DNA of 64,000 nucleotides from Mucilaginibacter sp. CSA2-8R (GTDB lineage: Bacteria; Bacteroidota; Bacteroidia; Sphingobacteriales; Sphingobacteriaceae), in contig NZ_CP152389.1 in NCBI RefSeq assembly GCF_038806765.1, positions 3,162,001-3,226,000 of the forward strand. Reading direction: 5' to 3'. The notes beneath the pieces are model-generated. The model was not told the DNA's origin and ran no database searches. It worked only from the letters and a program-made list of their open reading frames with translations. This document shows, piece after piece, positions 34,726-43,731 of this stretch (its first letter is position 1; the number at the start of each line of letters is the position of its first letter). The position numbers and the translations under genes are program-made.

Positions 34726-34757
34726 AAAAAAGGCTGCCCCCTTGCCAGGGGCAGCCT
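34726..34757 (-). terminator. Intrinsic terminator of the small helical protein gene
   Basis: On the minus strand AGGCTGCCCC, TGGCAA, GGGGGCAGCCT forms a 10-11-bp G/C stem followed by TTTTT. It lies 62 bp past the stop of the gene at 34,820. Confidence 0.85.
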
Positions 34758-34819
34758 ACTACAATAAACTTACACAATCAAATAATCCGGCTTGTGGAGG
34801 GCCGGCAAAAAACAATCTT

Positions 34820-35173
34820 TTACTTTTCTTCGCCTACCAGTTTTTTTACCAGCTTGGCGCCTTTCAGCAGGGTTTGGCCCAGCTTTTTAACAGCGGCACC
34901 GTCTTTACCTTCGGCTTTTTCGGCGGCGGCAACTGTTTCTTCGCCCAGTTTTTCTAACAGGGTGTATACCTTTTTGCCGTCTTTATCGGCAATAGCTTCT
35001 TTCAGCTTTTCGAGGTTATGTACAATGGGTGCATAGCCGCGTTTGCCTTCCAGGGTTTTAATCCAGCTGTTGATGCTGGTGGTTGAGCCGGTTTGCGACT
35101 CTTTTTCGATGCTGTTTTCTAACGCTTCGGTGGTTTTTTCAACGTGTTCCAGTTCTGATTTTTCTTCGGCCAT
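34820..35173 (-). CDS. Small, highly charged helical protein
   Basis: This 117-residue protein is almost entirely helix-forming and rich in Lys, Glu and Ala ('EKAEGKDGAAVKKLGQTLLK'), with no signal peptide or membrane segment. The composition suggests a cytosolic stress or structural protein. Its central Trp-containing region, 'SINSWIKTLEGKRGYAPIV', may be the folded core. No family is recognised. It has its own intrinsic terminator. Confidence 0.75.
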   Translation of the reverse strand: MAEEKSELEHVEKTTEALENSIEKESQTGSTTSINSWIKTLEGKRGYAPIVHNLEKLKEAIADKDGKKVYTLLEKLGEETVAAAEKAEGKDGAAVKKLGQTLLKGAKLVKKLVGEEK

Positions 35174-35621
35174 GATGTAGATTTTTTAGTATTTATTTAA
35201 CCACCTTCTTTGTTGCCCGGTGGCGTAAATTTTAACATCAGGCGGCGGCTTAAGTTTCCTGTCATCGTAAAGCCCTAGGTTGTTGACTACAACTTTGGGT
35301 TGTGGTTATGACCGAAACAAGCGGTTGTTTTGGAGGAGGTTGTATTTTGTGAATAATTGTATGTTAAATCGAGACAACATTATTTAAATACCTATTAATC
35401 AAAAGATTAAAGAAAAACAGGTATTTGATATGAGCCACCGTTTGCAAACAGCTTACGCGCTATAATTTTAATGCTTTTTGTACGGCAGTTAAAGTGTTGC
35501 GATAATGGCCTTGCTGGCAACTCCTGTTCATCTTTTTTAAGATTTACTCCAAAAGCACCAGTCAACTCTTGATAGCCAAAAGCTTAAATCTTTTGATAAA
35601 TTAGAGGCATTCAATCTTTAT
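35174..35621. other. Intergenic region, no gene seen
   Basis: Upstream regions of two divergent genes. A TTTTGATAAATTAG motif at about 35,590-35,604 resembles the box before the genes at 10,992 and 11,762 and may be the promoter of the gene at 35,622. Confidence 0.5.
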
Positions 35622-36440
35622 ATGGCCCGTAATTTATTCTGCTTTTCTCTCCTTTGCTGTTTTACGCTGGCTATTAACTTGCCGGTGTTTGCACAGCAGC
35701 AAGGTCTTTTTGTTGAACCTAAGCTGCCTAACACCAAAGGCATAAATCCCTTTAATTACGACAACAAGATTTTTGTTGAAGATAAGACCTACATCTATGA
35801 CTATTTCATTGTGAAAGGTAAGGATACCCTCCAATACGCCATCGTATCGCAAGCCGACGGAACTAAGTCATGGCATTATGTGCCTAAAAAGCAGCATGAT
35901 AGCACCACAGTTACATATCTTGGCATCAAGACCTTAGGCAAGTCAGGGCCTATCATGATGGAAAACCCTGATTATAAGCAAACAGAGTTATTTTTGTACC
36001 ATTATAACGCCGACTTTAAACCCTTAGATACCGAGCTAACAGGAGTGATTGAAAATAAGGTAAATATATGGGTACATCCATTTCGCTTTCATGCCCTCGA
36101 GATTTTGCAGCTGGCTCCCTTTCCTTATGTTAAATTGCCGCTTAAAACCGGTCAAACTTATGACTGGAATCTCGAAATAGGCGAAAAGTGGCCCGAATTT
36201 AAAGCGTTTGACTGGAAAGGTAAGCTTACGCTGCAGTGCAAGTATGTGGTGCAAGGCCAGGAAACACTCTCCCTACCTGTTGGAACTGTTCAAACCATAA
36301 AAATACAAGGTATCGCAAACACAACCAGTGGCCGCAGTTCGCTAGTGTCTTACTTTAACCAGCAATACGGATTTGTAAAGATGATATACCACAATTTAGA
36401 CGGATCAAATATTACGATAACGCTTAAGGATATTAAATAG
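35622..36440 (+). CDS. Secreted protein, unknown
   Basis: This 272-residue protein has a signal peptide ending 'LPVFAQ'. The body is beta-rich ('TQTYDWNL'-type strands: 'LKTGQTYDWNLEIGEKWPEF', 'LTLQCKYVVQGQETLSLPVG'). This fits a secreted beta-barrel or beta-sandwich such as the DUF3108-like periplasmic proteins, which share 'PVGTVQTIKIQG'-like strands. The identification is weak. Confidence 0.7.
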   Translation: MARNLFCFSLLCCFTLAINLPVFAQQQGLFVEPKLPNTKGINPFNYDNKIFVEDKTYIYDYFIVKGKDTLQYAIVSQADGTKSWHYVPKKQHDSTTVTYLGIKTLGKSGPIMMENPDYKQTELFLYHYNADFKPLDTELTGVIENKVNIWVHPFRFHALEILQLAPFPYVKLPLKTGQTYDWNLEIGEKWPEFKAFDWKGKLTLQCKYVVQGQETLSLPVGTVQTIKIQGIANTTSGRSSLVSYFNQQYGFVKMIYHNLDGSNITITLKDIK

Positions 36441-36589
36441 AATGGGCTATTTGGCGGGGTTCGGCTTATAATATTTTAGCTCAAGGAATAGAACATTTTG
36501 CGTTGTCTCACTTAGAGTGAAATGAGAAGCGGTTCGCCTAAAAACAATATTGTAAATATAAACCAGAAGGCTGGATAGATCTGTATCAA

Positions 36590-36619
36590 TTGACACAGGA
36601 CTAACCCTGCTTATATTTG
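36590..36619 (+). promoter_or_regulatory. Bacteroidota promoter of the immunity-like gene
   Basis: TTG (36,590-36,592), a 19-base spacer and TATATTTG (36,612-36,619), a perfect -7 box, lie 16 bases before the GTG start at 36,636. Confidence 0.7.
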
Positions 36620-36635
36620 CTTCAAAAAACAATTT

Positions 36636-37100
36636 GTGAACCGCTCCACATCTACACTAATTAAAATTATAAACAATTTTAAACCGTTTAATGAAGATAA
36701 TTCAGTTGATGATCATGAATCATTTTTTTATGACATTACCGATGAGCTTTATGCTAATGCGGATGGAAAAATTGCAATTTCCGCGGTTATCAAATTGATC
36801 GAACGTTATCCCAACGCTGATTTCGGATCACCAGGCCCTCTCGTTCATTGGCTGGAAAAGTACCCGCATCAATACGAAAGTATTCTTTATGACTCTATAA
36901 AAAAGTGTCCGGTACCGTTGACAATTTGGATGTTGAACAGAATCATAAATGCGGAAAGGGATAATTTACATTATGCAATACTCATAAATTTATTAACTGA
37001 GGTTTCTGAAAAAGAACATGTGCATCAGTCTGCTAAAGATATGGCTGTCCAATGTCTGGCCTATCAAAACACTGTACGAGATAAATTCTCCACAAAATAG
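36636..37100 (+). CDS. Helical protein resembling small immunity proteins
   Basis: This 154-residue, all-helical soluble protein starts with GTG; no ATG is available in frame and the promoter box lies just upstream. The pattern 'RYPNADFGSPGPLVHWLEKY', 'SILYDSIKKCPVPLTIWMLNRIIN' and 'HQSAKDMAVQCLAY' reminds me of Bacteroidota immunity-type proteins (Imm30-like), but I cannot confirm this. No toxin gene is adjacent. It follows the secreted gene at 35,622 by 195 bp. Confidence 0.65.
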   Translation: MNRSTSTLIKIINNFKPFNEDNSVDDHESFFYDITDELYANADGKIAISAVIKLIERYPNADFGSPGPLVHWLEKYPHQYESILYDSIKKCPVPLTIWMLNRIINAERDNLHYAILINLLTEVSEKEHVHQSAKDMAVQCLAYQNTVRDKFSTK

Positions 37101-37312
37101 GCGCCCTCTGCCCCCTGTTCACAACAGGCTTAAAGGCTATGAAATAGTTTAGGCTTCTTTGGATTTAGGTTATAGACTAACAAGTTAAATATGCGTCCAT
37201 TTCGTTCAATGTTACTATTGAGGTTACTGACAACTTTATCAAAAAAAACGCATGCTTATAGCGGTGCAACTAAGTTATTATTCCTTTCTCCAACCAATCG
37301 CCCTGCAAACCG

Positions 37313-37320
37313 TATCTTTG
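37313..37320 (+). promoter_or_regulatory. -7 box of the UDG-fold gene
   Basis: TATCTTTG is a perfect TAnnTTTG box eight bases before the ATG at 37,329. It lies inside the longer alternative frame and so supports the shorter start. Confidence 0.55.
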
Positions 37321-37328
37321 CCCCTGCT

Positions 37329-37880
37329 ATGCCCATCATCTCACATCAATTACCCAACTATCAGCCCAACCCAAACACCGAAGTATTAATACTGGGCACT
37401 TTTACGCCCGGCCTGCCCGGTGCGCCCGACTTTTTTTACGGCCGCCCACGCAACTTTTTGTGGCACCTGCTACCGCAGGCTTTCGGTCTGGCTCCGCTTA
37501 AAGACGAACCGCTGGGCCCTAAGCAGGCCTTTATGGCCGAGTATAAGATAGACTTTGCCGACATGATAAGCAGTCTGGACCTGCCCGACGGACTGGAAGA
37601 CGAAGCCGAAGATGATGCGGCCGATGCTTACGTACTGGAGTGGAACAACATTATCTCTATTATTGATGCCCTGCCCCACCTCAAAGCTGTTTATTTTACC
37701 CGCAAAACCTTTAACGGTCTGCCTAACATTAAGGCACAGGTTACGCCATTGGCCCAGCACTGCCGCCAAAAAGGTATCCGCTTTTGTAAACTCGAAACCC
37801 CGGCCCGCCACTACAGCGACAGCAAACTGCAGCAATGGAAAGATACCATAGTGGCGCAAACCACCTGCCTGCGGCCATGA
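37329..37880 (+). CDS. Uracil-DNA glycosylase superfamily-like protein
   Basis: This 183-residue protein has the UDG-superfamily layout: 'PNTEVLILGTFTPGLPGAPDFFYGRPRNFLWHLLP' near the N-terminus (the 'GxxPG' water-activating loop region), then 'YKIDFADMI' and 'LKAVYFTRKTF'. The C-terminal 'KLETPARHY' replaces the usual 'HPS' motif. The true start is 37,329; an upstream frame from 37,191 has no family features. Members remove uracil or have unknown substrates. The acidic stretch 'LEDEAEDDAADA' is unusual. Confidence 0.72.
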   Translation: MPIISHQLPNYQPNPNTEVLILGTFTPGLPGAPDFFYGRPRNFLWHLLPQAFGLAPLKDEPLGPKQAFMAEYKIDFADMISSLDLPDGLEDEAEDDAADAYVLEWNNIISIIDALPHLKAVYFTRKTFNGLPNIKAQVTPLAQHCRQKGIRFCKLETPARHYSDSKLQQWKDTIVAQTTCLRP

Positions 37881-37937
37881 CGGTGAGCCAGTGATGGTTA
37901 ACTTTTGCTTAAAAACCATTATCACCTATTTTATACT

Positions 37938-38315
37938 ATGGAATTAGCCATCCGTTACTTTTTAGTAGCCGTAACCATGTCGTCCATACTGTCGGTAATG
38001 TTTTGTACGCTGCCGGGCCAAAGCATGGGAAACGTAATTACCTACATGGTTTACCTACTTATTAAAAACGGATGGAGCTACGTAGTGTCGGGCATGCTCA
38101 TCAGGGCGTGGTACCTGCACTCGGCAGGCAATAATGATGCCCGGCAAAAGTGGGGCGAGTTGTTTCTGTATGCTAACCTATCGGCTATTCTTATCTTTGT
38201 GGCCTGCCTCATGGGCTTTCATGTTGCGAGTAATACCTTTTACATAATGGTTTTGGCAACCGTGGCCATCAATATACCTGTGAGCTACTGGCTGGTAAAT
38301 AAAGCATTTAATTAA
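37938..38315 (+). CDS. Small membrane protein, unknown
   Basis: From the ATG at 37,938 this is 125 residues with about four membrane helices. Short loops include 'HSAGNNDARQKW'. A start at 37,905 (TTG) would add 11 non-hydrophobic residues and is less likely. It follows the UDG-like gene in the same direction. No family is recognised. Confidence 0.6.
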   Translation: MELAIRYFLVAVTMSSILSVMFCTLPGQSMGNVITYMVYLLIKNGWSYVVSGMLIRAWYLHSAGNNDARQKWGELFLYANLSAILIFVACLMGFHVASNTFYIMVLATVAINIPVSYWLVNKAFN

Positions 38316-38347
38316 GCTTGCTAAGTATACAATAATAGTTATTTTCG

Positions 38348-38896
38348 ATGCTCATGAAAACGCCTAAACTTATCTCAGCCGTTGCGCTTGCTATAGGCGC
38401 TATAAGCGCGACACAAGCACAAAACAGTGCAGCCTCTTCAGCTTTAACGGTTAGTAAAGCTAAGGCCAATGCTATTAGTTATTTAAAGGCTCATCAAGAA
38501 GTGATGGCTGGCTACCAGGTAATGGGGTGGAGCGACTTGGTAACCTATAAAAAGCCAACGAATGATCCAGTACTGTTTAAAAAAGCTAACGATCCGTTGC
38601 TTGACAACAAAATTGACAGTGTTATCATGCTGCAAAAATCATCAGCACCAATAGCTGACAAGCCACTGGCATACACTATAATGCATACATTTAAAGTTAA
38701 TGTACCCGACAGCGGTATGGTTCGCAGGGATTATACTTATTATTTTGACCCTACCTTTAACGTCATTAGCATTGATAAGCGCCCTGCAGACGAGAAAGTT
38801 AAACTACTGATTCAGCAACTTGATAATTCTTATAAGGTTAAACGCTTAATTGGTGAAATCCGGGATTACAAAATTGCCCATCTAAAGCAAAACTAA
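38348..38896 (+). CDS. Secreted protein, unknown
   Basis: This 182-residue protein has a signal peptide ('VALAIGAISATQAQ'); the start could also be the next ATG at 38,354. The body carries 'DSGMVRRDYTYYFDPTFNVISIDKRP', which suggests a small beta-sheet domain. The motif CAATAATAGTTATTTTCGA lies immediately upstream and matches the one before the secreted-protein gene at 22,928. No family is recognised. Confidence 0.7.
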   Translation: MLMKTPKLISAVALAIGAISATQAQNSAASSALTVSKAKANAISYLKAHQEVMAGYQVMGWSDLVTYKKPTNDPVLFKKANDPLLDNKIDSVIMLQKSSAPIADKPLAYTIMHTFKVNVPDSGMVRRDYTYYFDPTFNVISIDKRPADEKVKLLIQQLDNSYKVKRLIGEIRDYKIAHLKQN

Positions 38897-38904
38897 TACC
38901 TACA

Positions 38905-39279
38905 TTGCAACACCCAATCTCACGCCATCTGCAAATAGCCTCAGTTTGCTATTTTTTGTCTTGGTTAGCCTCGGTAGTATTAATAATGGCTCCTGCTTTT
39001 GATGGCAAAAAGGTCGACATATTTCCTAAGGTATTGGCCCTGGCTGCCCTGGCTGGCATAGGTTATCTTATCAGGCAAAATTACTCATGGTTTAAATGGC
39101 TCTTTTTACTGCTAACAATGGTTGGTTTGTTAGGATTATATTGGGCGCTAACAGACAGTGAGCCCGACAATCAGTTAACGGTTTACGTTGGCTGTTTGCG
39201 CGAATTTTGGAAAGTACTTACCTGCATATTCCTTTTTCTGCCTGTTAAAAATCAAGACCGGCCGGCACAGCAGCAATAG
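38905..39279 (+). CDS. Small four-helix membrane protein
   Basis: This 124-residue protein starts at a TTG (38,905) right after the stop of the preceding gene. It has four membrane helices ('SVCYFLSWLASVVLIMAP', 'VLALAALAGIGYLI', 'WLFLLLTMVGLLGLYW', 'VLTCIFLFLPV'). It is likely co-transcribed with the secreted-protein gene eight bases upstream. The family is unknown. Confidence 0.62.
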   Translation: MQHPISRHLQIASVCYFLSWLASVVLIMAPAFDGKKVDIFPKVLALAALAGIGYLIRQNYSWFKWLFLLLTMVGLLGLYWALTDSEPDNQLTVYVGCLREFWKVLTCIFLFLPVKNQDRPAQQQ

Positions 39280-39363
39280 CCCGGGTTTATAAAACTCAGC
39301 CATCAAACCATTCTCGTATTTTGCTTATTATATTAAAATACTAAATAATAGTATATTTACTAT

Positions 39364-39528
39364 ATGAGCCACCGGCGAGAGGACTATCAAAAAAACAAAG
39401 GTTTACCGGCCGACCGGTCTGCCTCTACCGATGGTGCCTGGATTAAAAGCAAACTGTGGAGCGCAATTACCATTTTTGCCATACTAATGCTGATACTTTT
39501 AATTGTGGCTTTAAAACGATTGCTTTAA
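39364..39528 (+). CDS. 54-residue single-pass membrane peptide
   Basis: The short gene starts with ATG and encodes a charged N-terminal half ('HRREDYQKNKGLPADRSAST') and one C-terminal membrane helix (about residues 32-51, 'AITIFAILMLILLIVALK'). A TATATTTA box ends exactly four bases before the ATG, the same spacing as at higB and blaI. The type resembles small regulatory or stabilising membrane proteins. Confidence 0.6.
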   Translation: MSHRREDYQKNKGLPADRSASTDGAWIKSKLWSAITIFAILMLILLIVALKRLL

Positions 39529-39920
39529 GCAGGCAACAGCACCGTTGCTGCATGCTGGCTGTCAGGCCAGTTTTCATTTTTAGTAAACCATTTATCGCGA
39601 TGCTGGTTAATCATCACATATTTATCCGTAACAGAGGGCGTAGTGCCCCTGGGGCCAGATGATTTCTGGAGCCCATCTAATCATAGCAGATCCATATTTT
39701 TTTATTGACGACCGGCCCGCTTTTAACCCAAGCAGGCCGGCCTGTTACCCTAAAAAACATCCGCTCAGCTATGGCAAACACCATGGCGGCAGGCCCAAGA
39801 AAACCTTCCCAGAAATTTAGCATCCACGAATTGATAGCCTTGAACTAAACAAGCCCGATTAGGTGCTGCTCCGCATCGAGGTATCTGACAGTTGCGGCGC
39901 CGGCCCGCACGATGATGACT
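39529..39920. other. Intergenic region with possible decayed frames
   Basis: No supported gene. On the minus strand a short open stretch (about 39,680 to 39,530) reads '...SGPRGTTPSVTDKYVMINQH', then 'RDKWFTKNENWPDSQHAATV'. It has a codon-like character but no start in a good context; it may be a broken small gene. Inverse GC-rich arms CGACCGGCCCGC / GCAGGCCGGCC are at 39,709-39,741. Confidence 0.4.
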
Positions 39921-40988
39921 TTATTTGCTAAACAACAAATTCTCAATTTTATTGAGTAGTGCATATTGGTCTGCAAAACCAAAATTGGTTAAAATAATAA
40001 CGGTGTACCCCTGCTTAATATAACGCGCGTTCATCGCATGCCATCCCGAACTATCGCCCGGGTGCCCGATAAAGCTGCGGTCTTTTTTGTCGGTGGTTAT
40101 CCACAAATAACCAAAATGCGAATCTCCCCATTGGGGTGTATATTCAGCCGTCATGAGTTTCAAATACTTTTGATTTATAAGCTTGGCACCGAAAACAGCC
40201 TGGTCAAACTTATATAAATCATGTACACTGCTCCACGCACCTCCTGCCGATAAAGGGACAGACCCATGGTCATAATCGAACGGCCTTCTTTTTATTCCGG
40301 TAACGTCTTTTGTGTACCCTATAGCATATTGCCTTTGCTGCTCGTTTAACATCCAATACGGAGTAAAAACAGTATTGGTGAGTTTTAAGGGTTCGCATAC
40401 GGACGAAAGAAAATAATCCTGAAAAGACATGCCAGTTATCTTTTCGACCACGGCACCTAATATTATAGCGTCGCCGGTTGAGTATATGCAGCTATCACCG
40501 GGGTGATACACCAGTGGCATCGACCTCATAAAGGGCAGCATATCGGTGCAGTTTTTAATACCCTGATAACTAAAGCCTTTGGCATTGAAGAAATCATTAA
40601 AGCCGGCCGAATGAGTAAGTATTTGGTGAATGGTAATGAAGTTACCTTTGGGCAGTCCACTAATATATCTGCCTATGGTGTCGGTAAATTTGAGTTTATG
40701 CTGCTGGGCCAGGCGGGTAATTACAGTACCCACAAACACCTTCGAAGCCGACGACAAATCGAACCTCGTATCAGGCGTGTTTAAAACCTTGTTTTCCCGG
40801 TCTGCATAACCATACCCTTTCGAAAGCAATACGTGCGACTTATCGGCAATCAAAACCGCTCCCGAAAACTTATCGTTTAAGGTCATTTCCCGTAGCATGT
40901 CATCAATTAGTGCGATTGAAGGTGATTGTGCCCACAGCCGCACCGTAGTGGTTAGCATTAGAAAAAACACGATGATTATGAATTTCAT
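39921..40988 (-). CDS. Serine hydrolase, class C beta-lactamase/penicillin-binding protein family
   Basis: This 355-residue secreted enzyme has a signal peptide (1-21, 'RLWAQ'). Catalytic features are Ser80-x-x-Lys83 ('SSASKVFVG'), a Tyr in 'CIYSTGDAIILG' (the YxN motif, with Thr instead of Asn) and 'FIGHPGDSSGW' replacing KTG. Such proteins are esterases, D-aminopeptidases or weak beta-lactamases rather than true resistance enzymes. The ATG at 40,988 is preceded by a TAAATTTG box at 41,007-41,014; a start at 41,021 would precede the transcription start and is rejected. Confidence 0.9.
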   Translation of the reverse strand: MKFIIIVFFLMLTTTVRLWAQSPSIALIDDMLREMTLNDKFSGAVLIADKSHVLLSKGYGYADRENKVLNTPDTRFDLSSASKVFVGTVITRLAQQHKLKFTDTIGRYISGLPKGNFITIHQILTHSAGFNDFFNAKGFSYQGIKNCTDMLPFMRSMPLVYHPGDSCIYSTGDAIILGAVVEKITGMSFQDYFLSSVCEPLKLTNTVFTPYWMLNEQQRQYAIGYTKDVTGIKRRPFDYDHGSVPLSAGGAWSSVHDLYKFDQAVFGAKLINQKYLKLMTAEYTPQWGDSHFGYLWITTDKKDRSFIGHPGDSSGWHAMNARYIKQGYTVIILTNFGFADQYALLNKIENLLFSK

Positions 40989-41006
40989 CTCAGGAACGTT
41001 ATTCTT

Positions 41007-41014
41007 CAAATTTA
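41007..41014 (-). promoter_or_regulatory. -7 box of the serine hydrolase gene
   Basis: TAAATTTG on the minus strand (41,014-41,007), a perfect TAnnTTTG, 18 bases before the ATG at 40,988. Confidence 0.6.
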
Positions 41015-41080
41015 AGGGCACATGGCTAATAAACTAAACTTTTAACATCATTTAACTGACTACTAAAGCATAGCCTTAAA

Positions 41081-41272
41081 TTGTTTAACCGCACGTATCA
41101 AACAAAATTTTACCACCACCAGGCTGGCTTCATTTTGTTTTTTGCTTTAATTATCTCCTCGCTTGCAAAAGCTAATTTGCCTGTAAAACAATATATCATT
41201 AGTCTGACAAGTCCAATATCATTAATAGAAGCCAACCAGGGATTCACACCGCCAGTATCTTATTATCAGTAA
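41081..41272 (+). CDS. Doubtful small secreted peptide
   Basis: This is a 63-codon frame from TTG with a signal-like hydrophobic run ('AGFILFFALIISSLAKA') and a short Ser/Pro-rich tail. It might be the 5' remnant of a secreted-protein gene. The start codon is weak and no family is known. It lies in the 380-bp gap before the gene at 41,371; the remainder of that gap is A/T-rich without features. Confidence 0.25.
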   Translation: MFNRTYQTKFYHHQAGFILFFALIISSLAKANLPVKQYIISLTSPISLIEANQGFTPPVSYYQ

Positions 41273-41370
41273 GTTAAATCTTATTATTAATAAATAACTA
41301 TTGATTTATAACTTATTTTACTTTAGCTTTATGTGGCTATTAAGCTACCCCTAAGTCAATCACAGTACGT

Positions 41371-41667
41371 ATGAAAATAATTACAGACACCTCTCCCGAG
41401 CTGGTACAAAACAGCATTAATGCATCCGCAACTTTTCAAAATCCTTTGCACGAATTGGAAACGTATGTGGCCCGCAGTCAAAACCCTAAACTAACCGATT
41501 CTTTCCGGAAGTTTAAAGAGGCGCTTTCTGAACCGGGTGGCGAATTAAATAACAGAACTAACACTCGTACAGCTAAACCTTTAACGGCAACTAAATTGCC
41601 AGAATTTGAAGACCGCAGTTACATGGCTATGTCGTCTTTATTTTCGGCTAACGTAAAGCAACGATAG
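41371..41667 (+). CDS. Small soluble protein, unknown
   Basis: This 98-residue protein has a Ser/Thr- and Asn-rich sequence, no signal peptide and no membrane segment. 'PLHELETYVARSQNPKLTDSFRKFKEAL' is the only clear helix. It is followed by a perfect 13-bp hairpin at 41,733-41,769. The protein is not recognised. Confidence 0.55.
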   Translation: MKIITDTSPELVQNSINASATFQNPLHELETYVARSQNPKLTDSFRKFKEALSEPGGELNNRTNTRTAKPLTATKLPEFEDRSYMAMSSLFSANVKQR

Positions 41668-41732
41668 CGCGATAAAATCGGTTATAATAAGTTAATGAGG
41701 TAAATATTTACCGAAATGTAGATTTTAAAGAA

Positions 41733-41769
41733 GTGTGTAAACAGCAACGTAATGCCGCTGTTTACACAC
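41733..41769. terminator. Perfect 13-bp hairpin
   Basis: GTGTGTAAACAGC and GCTGTTTACACAC form a perfect stem around 11 bases. There is no long T-run, but it lies between two convergent genes (41,371 and 41,839) and may end both transcripts. Confidence 0.6.
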
Positions 41770-41838
41770 CATGAGCTTGTTATGCATAAAGCATACCATA
41801 TTTGCACAAACCTGTTGAGTGCCCGTTTGCACTACAAC

Positions 41839-42093
41839 TTAAGCCTGCTTCTGGCGTTTTTTAATTTCGTTATTAACCTCGGTAAAGTTTGTAAAAACCG
41901 GAATCAAAGTGATTAACGCGCCCATACCTACCGGCATCAGGATATAGTTTTTTGTTTTAAATATGAGGTAAAATAAAACCCCGCAAACCACCATCATACC
42001 CGCGGTGATGCCCACCAGTAACGATGTAAGTTTTTTCTTTTTTTCGGTTAATTGAGTAAGCGTCAGGTCGCTGAGTTTAGATGAAGATTTCAT
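41839..42093 (-). CDS. Small two-helix membrane protein
   Basis: This 84-residue protein has a charged N-terminus ('LTLTQLTEKKKKLTSLL'), two membrane helices (about residues 24-45 and 49-70) and a basic tail ('EIKKRQKQA'). Similar Bacteroidota proteins are often listed as 'redox-active disulfide protein 2', a label with no clear basis here because the only Cys is in the first helix. The function is unknown. Confidence 0.65.
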   Translation of the reverse strand: MKSSSKLSDLTLTQLTEKKKKLTSLLVGITAGMMVVCGVLFYLIFKTKNYILMPVGMGALITLIPVFTNFTEVNNEIKKRQKQA

Positions 42094-42362
42094 TGGATAA
42101 GTGTTTAAAGTTTAAACGGTTTTTTGCGTAGATAATCAGGTGTAAGTTAACCTTTTATTTAGAAAGACAAATAGTTTCCGCCTTTAATTAAGCAGGAAAT
42201 TTAGTCATCAATACTCCAATCAAAAAGCTTTTCACAGAAAGGTTAAGCCAGAGCTTTTAATGTGATTTATACACCTGAAACTTTTAGCAGCGGTGGTCAA
42301 ATATGAGTTGCCCCTTGAACCGAAAAGCTTTGGCATACGCCCCTGTTGAGGTAAACGATAGG

Positions 42363-42833
42363 TTACTCTACCACAATCGAAAATGCAAATTCTTCCGGTT
42401 TGCTGATGTTTAAATTAGGATAACCGTTTTTAAGATGCAGCCTTCCATATAAATCTATTGTATCCGATGAAAACCGTTCGTAATCTTTTAATGCAGCACC
42501 GGTAAATGTGATCGTCATGATGGTGTGAGTAAAATCAAGCGGTTTAAGCATGACGATGGGTAATGGTGCTTTTTCCGGAACCGGGTTAGAGTTGATATAT
42601 AGCACCACCTTTCCAGGTGCTTTTTTAACATGATGAACATAGGCTCGAATTTTCACCAATTCGCCAATATGATGTTTTGCTTCATCAGGTGATATCTCTA
42701 AGGTGTCAGCTTTTATATTTTTATTTGCCGGCAACCTGGTGCCTGTTGGCACTTGATGAATTTGCCCAAGCACCTGGCCCTTAACTAATGCAACGGCACC
42801 AAGAATAGCGTAACAAAAAACAGTTTTAAGCAT
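42363..42833 (-). CDS. Secreted OB-fold-like protein
   Basis: This 156-residue protein has a signal peptide ('AILGAVALVKGQ'). The mature region looks like a periplasmic OB-fold nucleic-acid-binding or related domain: 'SPDEAKHHIGELVKIRAYVHHV', 'KVVLYINSN', 'DTIDLYGRLHLKNGYPNLNI' and 'KPEEF', the usual 'Y(N/G)GYPxI' strand order. The function is unknown. Confidence 0.65.
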   Translation of the reverse strand: MLKTVFCYAILGAVALVKGQVLGQIHQVPTGTRLPANKNIKADTLEISPDEAKHHIGELVKIRAYVHHVKKAPGKVVLYINSNPVPEKAPLPIVMLKPLDFTHTIMTITFTGAALKDYERFSSDTIDLYGRLHLKNGYPNLNISKPEEFAFSIVVE

Positions 42834-42982
42834 GCTTGTTATGGATAGAACAGCTAACTAAGGTAAATGTTAGCGACTGGCATATAGCTGTTATGGTAAG
42901 TTAATAATAAGGTGTTGTGGGTAAATTTTGGGGGGGTCATTTGAGCTTAATGTCAGTGCTTATTGAGTGCCCTTCTTTACAC

Positions 42983-43693
42983 CTACAATACCAAAGATTC
43001 CATAAACTGCCCAACATCTTCTGCTAAAATAGACAAAAAAGTATGGCGGCAAGGCTGACAGTCGTTAACCTGTGGCGGCAATTCATCCATATAACTAAAA
43101 TGCCCGGCATCCTCGTCTATGTGCAACTCTACTGCTGGCGGATGGGGCAGCCTGCCGGCCAAATCGGCAACACGGTTAGGAGCCACCATGGTATCATGGT
43201 TGCCTGTACGCAGGTATATGCGAGCCTGTACATCCAGCGAAGCCTCCGGGTACATAAAGAAATCAACCGCAGGTGCCAGCAGAACCAAGCCGGCAAAATG
43301 CCATTGCCTCGCAGAGGCGACCTCATCTCCCAAGTGCGTCCTGGCTTTGGCACCGGCCAGCACCAACAACACTACGCAACCCAACGAATGCCCGATGCCC
43401 ATGATGGGTTTGCCCGGAGGAGCATATTGCTGCAAAGCCAAATGGAGCCGCCGGATGCGGGTGTCCAGGTTGTGCATTGTGGGCACCACCACCGGCAGCA
43501 AATCAAAATGTGGAGCAATCACGGTATATCCCTGCCGTGCCATCGCCCGCAGCAAACCCAAATGCCGCAACGGACTACCGCCGCGCCCTGCCGCAAAAAC
43601 AACCACCCCGGCAGGCTGTTCGGCCTCTATTACCGTTATTGTAAATTGGCTATCGCCGTCGGTGAGTTGTTGGGTGCTTTCGGTAAGGTGCAT
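42983..43693 (-). CDS. Alpha/beta hydrolase
   Basis: This 236-residue cytosolic alpha/beta hydrolase has the nucleophile elbow 'GIGHSLGC' (about residues 103-108), a C-terminal catalytic His in 'EDAGHFSYMDELPP' and a likely acid Asp in 'TGNHDTMV'. It is a general esterase/lipase-like enzyme; the substrate is unknown. A pair of family A repeats lies upstream (43,732-43,890), starting the composite element. Confidence 0.88.
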   Translation of the reverse strand: MHLTESTQQLTDGDSQFTITVIEAEQPAGVVVFAAGRGGSPLRHLGLLRAMARQGYTVIAPHFDLLPVVVPTMHNLDTRIRRLHLALQQYAPPGKPIMGIGHSLGCVVLLVLAGAKARTHLGDEVASARQWHFAGLVLLAPAVDFFMYPEASLDVQARIYLRTGNHDTMVAPNRVADLAGRLPHPPAVELHIDEDAGHFSYMDELPPQVNDCQPCRHTFLSILAEDVGQFMESLVL

Positions 43694-43731
43694 GGATTGG
43701 TTTTTAACGATGGCGTAAGATACGGTTTGTT

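Noticed and set aside
37191..37328. Upstream extension of the UDG-fold protein
   Set aside because: A perfect -7 box lies inside it eight bases before the chosen ATG, and the extra residues match no family.
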